34,414 nt of DNA, from assembly GCA_944389425.1 (NCBI GenBank), contig CALXMH010000014.1, forward strand, positions 1 through 34,414, given 5' to 3'. Below are positions 25,971 through 31,589 of this stretch, piece by piece. This DNA is from an uncultured Clostridia bacterium (GTDB lineage: Bacteria > Bacillota > Clostridia > TANB77 > CAG-508). The translations under genes were made by a program, and so were the position numbers. A model generated the notes under the pieces. It saw only the letters and a program-made list of their open reading frames with translations. It was not told the origin of the DNA and made no database searches. How positions within the stretch are numbered: the first letter of the stretch is position 1; the number at the start of each line of letters is the position of its first letter.

Positions 25971-26050
25971 TTCTTAATATGCCATAAACCTAGTACAAGC
26001 CAGTGTCGTTAACCTTGAACCAAGTAAGTGGTACTTGCTTTATATTAGCA
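25971..26050 (-). promoter_or_regulatory. rpsO leader, possible S15 autoregulatory RNA
   Basis: The minus-strand leader has hairpin CAAGTA-CCACT-TACTTG (26037-26021) and a second arm CAAG ... CTTG ending in GCTTGTACTA (26000-25991). S15 represses its own mRNA in several bacteria through leader structures that are not conserved in sequence. Assignment here is by position and structure only. Confidence 0.35.
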
Positions 26051-26055
26051 TATAT

Positions 26056-26084
26056 ATTTTACTACAAAAAAATAATAAATGCAA
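26056..26084 (-). promoter_or_regulatory. rpsO promoter
   Basis: TTGCAT (26084-26079), a 17-base spacer and TAAAAT (26061-26056) on the minus strand. Confidence 0.65.
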
Positions 26085-26108
26085 TAGTATTACAAAATTT
26101 TGAAATAA

Positions 26109-26155
26109 TAAAAAAGCGATAATATTTCGCGAATAGAAACATTATCGTTTTTTTA
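26109..26155 (-). terminator. rpmF terminator
   Basis: CGATAATATTTC (26117-26128) pairs with GAAACATTATCG (26136-26147), 12 bp with one G-U and a seven-base loop, flanked by A and T runs on both sides. It follows the rpmF stop directly. Confidence 0.9.
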
Positions 26156-26338
26156 TTATTCTGCTTTTTTTGCTACTACTTCTCTACCATTGTAATATCC
26201 ACAATTAGGACATACTCTATGTTGTAACACTGGTTCGTGGCAGTGTTTGCAAGTAGCTAAATTTTGATTTTCTAATTTCCAAGTAGATCTCTTTGCTCCT
26301 GTTCTAGCTTTTGACCATCTTCTTTTTGGTTGTGCCAT
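26156..26338 (-). CDS. rpmF: 50S ribosomal protein L32
   Basis: Small zinc-ribbon ribosomal protein. The ATG at 26338 (MAQPKRRWSKART) is preferred over an in-frame extension to 26359 because GAGGGGGG lies between them. It is 60 residues. The ribbon is C-K-H-C (about residues 30-33) and C-P-N-C (about 43-46), so this is the zinc-binding rather than the cysteine-free form. It stands alone between two terminators; the frequent upstream partner (YceD/DUF177) is absent here. Confidence 0.96.
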   Translation of the reverse strand: MAQPKRRWSKARTGAKRSTWKLENQNLATCKHCHEPVLQHRVCPNCGYYNGREVVAKKAE

Positions 26339-26453
26339 TTTTAAATTCCCCCCTCGCATCTTGTGTTATTATATATGTAAATAATCATATTAACTAACAA
26401 ACTACATAAAAGTATACAAGTTTTTTTCAAATTTGTCAATAGTAAGCAAGACT

Positions 26454-26489
26454 AAAAAATAAGAAATTTTTAAAAATTTCTTATTTTTT
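26454..26489 (-). terminator. Terminator after the 35-aa gene, 36-bp palindrome
   Basis: AAAAAATAAGAAATTTTT is followed by its exact inverse, an all-AT hairpin with T-runs on both strands, 18 bases after the small gene's stop. Confidence 0.75.
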
Positions 26490-26506
26490 AAATCGAAATA
26501 TTTAGT

Positions 26507-26614
26507 TTATTCTTCATAATCTCTGCAAGCTTCATCATATTTATCTACATAATGTCCATCTTCTTGGCATCTACCAGAGTTGTTCTTTCTACAAGTTCCA
26601 CATCTATCACCCAT
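26507..26614 (-). CDS. Small cysteine-rich protein, 35 aa
   Basis: A short gene with full expression signals: promoter TTGACT-17-TAAAAT (26677-26649), GGAGGTG seven bases before the ATG, and a palindromic terminator after the stop. The protein is very acidic, with cysteines at residues 5, 8, 16 and 30 (C-x2-C-x7-C-x13-C) and the ending ACRDYEE. This pattern resembles small Cys proteins of clostridia and their phages that end in a C-x-D-(F/Y)-E motif, which may bind a metal. I cannot name a family or function. Confidence 0.8.
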   Translation of the reverse strand: MGDRCGTCRKNNSGRCQEDGHYVDKYDEACRDYEE

Positions 26615-26648
26615 GAAAACACACCTCCATATTTCGTACTATACTTTT

Positions 26649-26677
26649 ATTTTAGCAAATAAATTATGTTTAGTCAA
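26649..26677 (-). promoter_or_regulatory. Promoter of the 35-aa gene
   Basis: TTGACT (26677-26672), a 17-base spacer and TAAAAT (26654-26649) on the minus strand, about 35 bases before the start codon. Confidence 0.75.
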
Positions 26678-26709
26678 TATAAAGTCTATAAAATCCACAT
26701 AATTCGAAT

Positions 26710-26751
26710 GAAAATAGAGAGGCCCAAATTATTGGGTAACTCTCTATTTTC
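26710..26751 (-). terminator. Terminator after the FGE-fold gene
   Basis: GAAAATAGAGAG (26710-26721) is the exact inverse of 26740-26751, with an inner GCCCAA/TTGGGT stem. It can act in both directions. Confidence 0.85.
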
Positions 26752-26779
26752 TGCACATGCAACTAACACACTTCCAATT

Positions 26780-27817
26780 CTATGGTCTTATCCAGAGGCT
26801 AATGCGGAAACCAGTTCCTCCATTACTATCATAGGGAAACTCATAATCCCTATAAATTGCCGGGAAGAAAAATCCAGCATCCTTAAAAGAGCCACCTCTG
26901 ATAACACAATAGCTTTTACTGTAACGCTCTTGTGTCCATTCATTTACATTTCCAGCAAGGTCATAAATATTATTAACACACCATTCGTCAGAGCTTCCTG
27001 TTTGTGCAATCTGACTGTTCTTGTTCATTGAAGTACGATAATTTCCCCAAGAACTAGAATCTAATTTAACATCGCCAAGATGTTTACTTCCAGATTTTAC
27101 AATCCACGCTCCTACACAGTCATATTCTGTGCCGAAAACTAAATGGCTTCTTATAAGTTCATTATTTTTAAACTTATTGGCTTTACTTTTAGCTTTGTTA
27201 AAGTCAATATAAACCCATGGCATAGAATTTCTTATAGACCTAGCTTTACCTTCTACATTAGAAATATTATAACGAGAAATGTAAAAGCCTCCATATTTTT
27301 TTACACTTGAAATTTGATACATAAGTTCATTTTCAAGCGGTTCATGGTAGTCTCTTTCGGAAAAATCCACTTCACTAAAATTTCTTCTTCCAAACTTTTC
27401 ATTAAACATTTTTCCATCTAATGTTCCATCTGAGTCCAGTAAATGTACTGGTACATACACAAATTGATCGAACTTAGACTGAATTTCATCAGTTTTCTTC
27501 CAATTAATTGTTTTTATAAGTTTTTCTGGTATACGGTAAATTACCAAGCCTACATTTTTGCCCCAAATAGTGTTTTCATTTTCTATTTTTGAGACTGTCC
27601 AACCTGGTGGTATAACTGCCTGATTTCCACAAGAATCGGTATAAGCCGATATTCTTTTTGCATATTTACCAGGCAAAATAGATGGAAGATTTAACAAATC
27701 TTTTGAAGGAAAAATATTCATTTCTATTGGAATAAATTTTCCGCCTGTGCCATTTGCTTTAAATGCATTTTGGATAGCATTTGCATCAATTACATGTTTT
27801 TTGTACCGATTATACAT
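26780..27817 (-). CDS. FGE/SUMF1-fold protein lacking catalytic cysteines
   Basis: A 345-residue protein whose C-terminal two thirds match the formylglycine-generating-enzyme/C-type-lectin fold: YDLAGNVNEWTQERYSK, then VIRGGSFKDAGFFF, and the closing GGTGFRISLW. The FGE active-site cysteines, which follow GGS in true enzymes, are replaced (GGSFKDAGFF), so sulfatase activation is unlikely. The fold without Cys is also that of diversity-generating retroelement targets and of phage or surface ligand binders. The N-terminal 150 residues are unrecognised and carry no signal peptide. The ATG follows AAGGGGG and a promoter lies at 27875-27903. It is monocistronic. Confidence 0.8.
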   Translation of the reverse strand: MYNRYKKHVIDANAIQNAFKANGTGGKFIPIEMNIFPSKDLLNLPSILPGKYAKRISAYTDSCGNQAVIPPGWTVSKIENENTIWGKNVGLVIYRIPEKLIKTINWKKTDEIQSKFDQFVYVPVHLLDSDGTLDGKMFNEKFGRRNFSEVDFSERDYHEPLENELMYQISSVKKYGGFYISRYNISNVEGKARSIRNSMPWVYIDFNKAKSKANKFKNNELIRSHLVFGTEYDCVGAWIVKSGSKHLGDVKLDSSSWGNYRTSMNKNSQIAQTGSSDEWCVNNIYDLAGNVNEWTQERYSKSYCVIRGGSFKDAGFFFPAIYRDYEFPYDSNGGTGFRISLWIRP

Positions 27818-27874
27818 ATTAGTTCCCCCTTACGTTGTCAAAATCGGTTTCTAAATGGTATTTCCATTATGTTA

Positions 27875-27903
27875 ACTATACCACATTTTTTAACATTTTG
27901 CAA
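27875..27903 (-). promoter_or_regulatory. Promoter of the FGE-fold gene
   Basis: TTGCAA (27903-27898), a 17-base spacer and TATAGT (27880-27875) on the minus strand. A small hairpin AATGG-AAATA-CCATT follows in the leader. Confidence 0.65.
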
Positions 27904-27906
27904 ATA

Positions 27907-28755
27907 TTAATTAAAAATATTAAAAATTATTATACCAACACTTTGAACAATAAATAAGCAGGTTAAATTAGCTGATAATAAATTATTTGTTGCCTCTATA
28001 ACTCCAAGTTCTGTATTTTCTCCTTTTTTATGGTATTTTTGAGCTTCAAAAAAAGTAATTAACTCTGGAATGCTGGTTGCAAAACCTAATAATGCACCTA
28101 AAAATAATTCCGGCATGCCAAATTGAATACATAAATTATCTAATACTTCACCAAGTTTATTTCCTACAAAAAATAAGCATATTGCGGCAATTACTAATAT
28201 TATTGAATATCTTATTGTTTTTTCTTTTTTACCTTTCATAAATTTTGTTTCCTCAGATATTTTTTCATAAATCTCATTATATCCATTTTTTAAAAATAAT
28301 TTATGTGCATTTAAATCTATACGATAAAATAAGAAATATAGTAAAATAAAAATAGGAACAAGTATTATGTTGAATTGTACATTAATTGTTATTAAAATAA
28401 TTGGAATTATTATTGCAATTATTGCTAATATTATATCTGTAATAATAGCTTTATTTTTTAGGAGTACTATATTTTTATTTATAATTATAGATAGGCTATA
28501 CAAAATTAAACTAACTATGTTTGACATTAAAATATTATATATACCAGTTGATATAAGCCCAGTTGCTGCTGAAAAAGAAACAGTTAGAAGTTCTGGCGTA
28601 GATGTAGCAAATCCAGCAATATTACCTACCGTTCTTGGTCTTAAATTTAAAGTCTCCGCAAATTTTCTTAAATAAAGTACCAATACATATTTGGAAATAA
28701 GAACAATAATAACAGTTAAAAATATTAATTTTATTATTTCTGCCAATACATTCAT
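27907..28755 (-). CDS. Sodium/calcium exchanger family membrane protein
   Basis: Cation/Ca2+ antiporter superfamily (PF01699). It is 282 residues, somewhat shorter than the usual 310-330. Both alpha repeats are present with their acidic ion-binding residue: GNIAGFATSTPELLT near 43-57 and GALLGFATSIPELIT near 219-233. About nine to ten hydrophobic helices surround a basic cytoplasmic loop (residues about 150-180). The ATG follows AGAAGGAG. It is divergent from the 91-residue gene. Ion choice (Ca2+ against Na+, K+ or H+) cannot be read from the sequence. The CtpE-like ATPase at 31590 could serve the same ion, but they are not linked. Confidence 0.88.
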   Translation of the reverse strand: MNVLAEIIKLIFLTVIIVLISKYVLVLYLRKFAETLNLRPRTVGNIAGFATSTPELLTVSFSAATGLISTGIYNILMSNIVSLILYSLSIIINKNIVLLKNKAIITDIILAIIAIIIPIILITINVQFNIILVPIFILLYFLFYRIDLNAHKLFLKNGYNEIYEKISEETKFMKGKKEKTIRYSIILVIAAICLFFVGNKLGEVLDNLCIQFGMPELFLGALLGFATSIPELITFFEAQKYHKKGENTELGVIEATNNLLSANLTCLFIVQSVGIIIFNIFN

Positions 28756-28807
28756 GAAATTCTCCTTCTATTTTACATATGTTGCTACCCTTATTATTGG
28801 CATTATG

Positions 28808-28836
28808 TTTACAACTATACTTTTTTGTGCTATAAT
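28808..28836 (+). promoter_or_regulatory. Promoter of the 91-aa gene
   Basis: TTTACA (28808-28813), a 17-base spacer and TATAAT (28831-28836) on the plus strand. Confidence 0.65.
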
Positions 28837-28886
28837 TATGTTATGCAATTTTTTGCTAATTATTTACATCAAGGAGGTTATGCACT

Positions 28887-29162
28887 ATGACAATGGGCAG
28901 ATGTACAATGGATGAGCGGCTTGAATATGCAGCCGAATATGGTAAGTTCTATTGCTATTTAAATGTATGGAACAAAACCATATTGGAATGGCAGAAAAAT
29001 GGTCTTATTATTGAAAAGCAGTATCCATCTAAGAAAAAAGGTCAATTTTACTGCAAAATCAGCTGGGAGCATGCTGAACCTAATGGTGATGGTCCTTTAA
29101 CTCAGGCGAATCGCTTGTGGAAGATAAGTGCAGAAGCTTTAGCTCGTAAGTTGAAACCTTGA
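28887..29162 (+). CDS. Hypothetical protein, 91 aa
   Basis: Not recognised. It is soluble, mixed charge and Trp/Tyr-rich (YCYLNVWNKTILEWQKNG, then YCKISWEHAE), with cysteines at about residues 6, 23 and 56 and a C-terminal helix (ALARKLKP). The start ATG at 28887 is nine bases after AAGGAGG. Another ATG at 28880 lies only two bases after that site and opens just 11 codons in another frame. Codons are visibly richer in G and C (GCC, CGG, CAG, GGC) than in neighbouring genes, which suggests a different origin. It has its own promoter and terminator. Confidence 0.75.
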   Translation: MTMGRCTMDERLEYAAEYGKFYCYLNVWNKTILEWQKNGLIIEKQYPSKKKGQFYCKISWEHAEPNGDGPLTQANRLWKISAEALARKLKP

Positions 29163-29166
29163 TTAA

Positions 29167-29197
29167 AAAAAGTGGTCCTAAATTAGGGCCACTTTTT
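29167..29197. terminator. Bidirectional terminator between the 91-aa gene and dinB
   Basis: AAAAAGTGGTCCTA pairs with TAGGGCCACTTTTT, 14 bp with one G-U and a three-base loop. It serves both convergent genes and touches the dinB stop. Confidence 0.9.
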
Positions 29198-30405
29198 CAA
29201 TTCTTTTTAAATTTTACAATATCGCTAACATTCATTTTACCTGCTCTTATAATACTTTCATATCCGTATTTTCGTTTTAAGCTATCTAATACTTTGTCTA
29301 ATTTATCTTGTTTTTCAATACTCTCATTTGAAAATAAATTCATTTGCATGGATTCTTTTTCTTCCAAATTATCTAGTCTTACACCTACAAGTCTTACAGC
29401 TTCCCCTTTATACATTTCTTCTAACAGTTCTCTTGCCTTCTTATATATAATTTTAGTACTAGAAGTAGCACAGTCTAACTTTCCTTGATGAGAATAATCT
29501 TTAAATTCTTTTGTTCTTAATTGTACATTAACAACATTAGCTATCAAATCATATTTACGTAATCTATAAGTTACATGTTCTACTAGACTTAAAACAATTT
29601 CAGCTATTTTATTTATATTAGAAATGTCCATTGGCAATGTAACAGAATTTCCAACACCTTTTGGTTTTTCAATTTTATAGTGAACTTCTTCATTATCAAT
29701 GCCATTTGCATATTCCCACATTAATTTTCCATGTTTTCCAAAACGTTTTATTAATTTATTAATATCAGTTTTTGCCAAATCCCCTATTGTTATTATCTGC
29801 ATATTATTAAGCTTTGGAACACTTTTTTTACCAATCATAAAAAGTTCACCAACAGAAAGTGGCCACAATTTTGTTGGAATTTCCTCTTCAAACAAAGTAT
29901 GTACTTTATCAGGCTTTTCAAAATCGGATGCCATTTTTGCTAATAATTTATTATGGGCAACTCCGATATTTACAGTAAAGCCAAGTTCTTCTTTTACCCT
30001 TCTACTTATTTCTGTTGCTTTTTCTAAAAGAGTTTTGTTTTGTAAGTAATTTGTCATATCTAAAAAACATTCATCTATACTAAATCTTTCTATTATGTCT
30101 GTGTATTCTGAAAGTAAATTATATAATTGATTTGAATATTTTATATATATACTAAAATCAGTTGGAAATACCTTGATTTGTGGGCATTTCTTTCTTGCAC
30201 TAAATATTGTTTCTCCTGTATGAATCCCAAATTCTTTTGCAATACTACTTTTTGCCAAAACAATTCCGGCTCGCCTAGATTCATCTCCACCTATTATAGA
30301 AGGAATTGTTCTAATATCTATATTATATCCTCTTTTAAGCATCTCTATGGCTGTCCAGCTTAAAAAAGCATTATTTGCATCAATATGTAAAATTTGTCGT
30401 TTCAT
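29197..30405 (-). CDS. dinB: Y-family DNA polymerase IV
   Basis: Error-prone translesion polymerase. I prefer ATG at 30405 (MKRQILHIDANNAFLS) after AAGGTGAG, giving 402 residues. Catalytic acids are D9 in HIDANNAF and the pair in FSIDECFLDM near residue 105. The fingers/palm segment RRAGIVLAKSSIAKEFGI and the helix-hairpin-helix around KLNNMQIITIGDLAKT follow. The little-finger domain runs from about 235 to 350. The last 50 residues are basic with a short QMNLF clamp-binding-like peptide (MQMNLFSNE near 356). Its promoter carries a LexA-box-like dyad, so SOS induction is likely. Confidence 0.95.
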   Translation of the reverse strand: MKRQILHIDANNAFLSWTAIEMLKRGYNIDIRTIPSIIGGDESRRAGIVLAKSSIAKEFGIHTGETIFSARKKCPQIKVFPTDFSIYIKYSNQLYNLLSEYTDIIERFSIDECFLDMTNYLQNKTLLEKATEISRRVKEELGFTVNIGVAHNKLLAKMASDFEKPDKVHTLFEEEIPTKLWPLSVGELFMIGKKSVPKLNNMQIITIGDLAKTDINKLIKRFGKHGKLMWEYANGIDNEEVHYKIEKPKGVGNSVTLPMDISNINKIAEIVLSLVEHVTYRLRKYDLIANVVNVQLRTKEFKDYSHQGKLDCATSSTKIIYKKARELLEEMYKGEAVRLVGVRLDNLEEKESMQMNLFSNESIEKQDKLDKVLDSLKRKYGYESIIRAGKMNVSDIVKFKKN

Positions 30406-30423
30406 AGGCACTCACCTTATTTT

Positions 30424-30452
30424 ATTATAGAACTTATGTTTGTAATAGTCAA
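30424..30452 (-). promoter_or_regulatory. dinB promoter with LexA-box-like operator in the spacer
   Basis: TTGACT (30452-30447), a 17-base spacer and TATAAT (30429-30424) on the minus strand. The dyad GAACTTATGTTT (30430-30441, plus strand) fills the spacer up to the -10. It matches GAAC-N4-GTTC at seven of eight fixed positions, so a bound repressor would block polymerase. Confidence 0.75.
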
Positions 30453-30549
30453 TACATATATTTTTATTTTCGCTTATTATTATAAATCAGTTTCCGCTTC
30501 TTGACTGTCTTGTAATATATTTCAAGGACTATTAAAGAAATAAACAGAT

Positions 30550-30573
30550 AAAGTATACATATTCGTATACTTT
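30550..30573 (-). terminator. Hairpin after the second PF06541 gene
   Basis: AAAGTATAC (30550-30558) is the exact inverse of GTATACTTT (30565-30573), with a six-base loop. It directly follows the stop codon; the U-tract on the minus strand is weak. Confidence 0.5.
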
Positions 30574-31319
30574 TAATTCTCTCTTTCAAATTTCATATAA
30601 TATGGTTTAATATGTGGGAAAAATTGATTAACAATAATTGTGTTTCCCTCTCTATCTTCAATTTTTAAATTAGGAAATGTCCTTACCATTTTTTCATCTC
30701 CCCAAAATCTATAAATAAAATTAGCCAATTTTTCATTTCCATAAATTTGGTCATAAATCTGAGATACTTGTTCTTTATTAGGTACATCTAAGTCATGAAT
30801 TTTTTCAACCCTTATTAAAAACACTTGTATAGCAATTGCAGTAGCAATAAACTCAATAACTATAAAAATAAACAAACTAAGAAGAACACCTTTTAATACT
30901 TTATTTGGGATTTTGCTTTTAACCCAATCTATACAATTATCTAACCTTGGATTAAAATACCCCATCAAGTAAATAGCAAGTAGTCCCCAAAAAATAGAAT
31001 ATAAAAGGCACACTCTACCATTGATATTAAGTGGCATGTAAGAATAATCCCACCAAGTAATACCTGCAAACTTTTCACTAAAAAAGCTTATAGCATACTC
31101 AGTAACACTACCTAAAACAAATCCACCTAAAAATAGCCAATTATATGACTTAGGTATTTTTTGCATACCAACAATCATTAAAGTAGCACCAAGTCCATAT
31201 ATACCACAAAAAGGTCCATATAAAAAGCTCTGTCTACTTTCCCAAATTCCCATAGTCAAAAGTCCAAACAATGTTTCTATAATATAACCTATAACACTGT
31301 ATATAATAAAATAAGCCAT
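30573..31319 (-). CDS. PF06541 family membrane protein, long paralogue, uncertain start
   Basis: Paralogue of the 14466 gene, with matching marks: YSVIGYIIETLFG, GPFCGIYGLGATLMI and WWDYSYMPLNINGRVCLLYSIFWG. It has about six hydrophobic segments and an extra soluble C-terminal part of about 80 residues (from about 170). The ATG at 31319 lacks a ribosome binding site, yet the frame stays open upstream with no start codon. A well-placed ATG at 31371 (after AGAGGTG) reads 12 codons in the next frame and stops. Removing one T of the run at 31342-31346 would join the two, giving MERKKPFTIFGLSIWRIMAYF. So either a frameshift or an overlapping leader peptide is present. Transport role unproven. Confidence 0.8.
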   Translation of the reverse strand: MAYFIIYSVIGYIIETLFGLLTMGIWESRQSFLYGPFCGIYGLGATLMIVGMQKIPKSYNWLFLGGFVLGSVTEYAISFFSEKFAGITWWDYSYMPLNINGRVCLLYSIFWGLLAIYLMGYFNPRLDNCIDWVKSKIPNKVLKGVLLSLFIFIVIEFIATAIAIQVFLIRVEKIHDLDVPNKEQVSQIYDQIYGNEKLANFIYRFWGDEKMVRTFPNLKIEDREGNTIIVNQFFPHIKPYYMKFEREN

Positions 31320-31589
31320 AATTCGCCAAATGCTAAGTCCGAAAAATAGTAAAAGGCTTTTTCCTTTCCATAATACACCTCTAATACAAAACTTTCAAAA
31401 ATTCTCTATAAGTAAATTTTTGTTCTGTACTTAAGTATAACACAAAACATACTATTTAGTCACTATTTTTCGACAAAATTTGCACGACTTAAGATATTAT
31501 AAATAATTTTTTATTAATAAAATCTAAATAGATTTTTCTTGTTATATATGTTACAATATTTGTTGTTAAGTTTAAGAGGTGATTTTTAA
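31320..31589. other. Intergenic region between divergent PF06541 gene and P-type ATPase
   Basis: It contains the 12-codon frame at 31371-31333 (minus) discussed with the PF06541 gene. On the plus side it has an AT-rich stretch with a possible -10 (TACAAT near 31551). I see no riboswitch-like GC-rich fold and no other ORF. Confidence 0.4.

Noticed and set aside
26615-26779. Template repeat of a diversity-generating retroelement after the FGE-fold gene
   Set aside because: The sequence there is accounted for by a terminator and the promoter of the 35-aa gene; no near-copy of the gene's 3' end and no reverse transcriptase.
28880-28915. Eleven-codon frame starting at the first ATG before the 91-aa gene
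   Set aside because: It lies only two bases after AAGGAGG, too close for initiation, and stops quickly; the next ATG is ideally spaced.
31320-31589. Possible yybP-ykoY or other metal riboswitch before the P-type ATPase
   Set aside because: The leader is AT-rich with no paired GC core and none of the conserved loop sequence; only a few tens of bases separate the likely -10 from the start.
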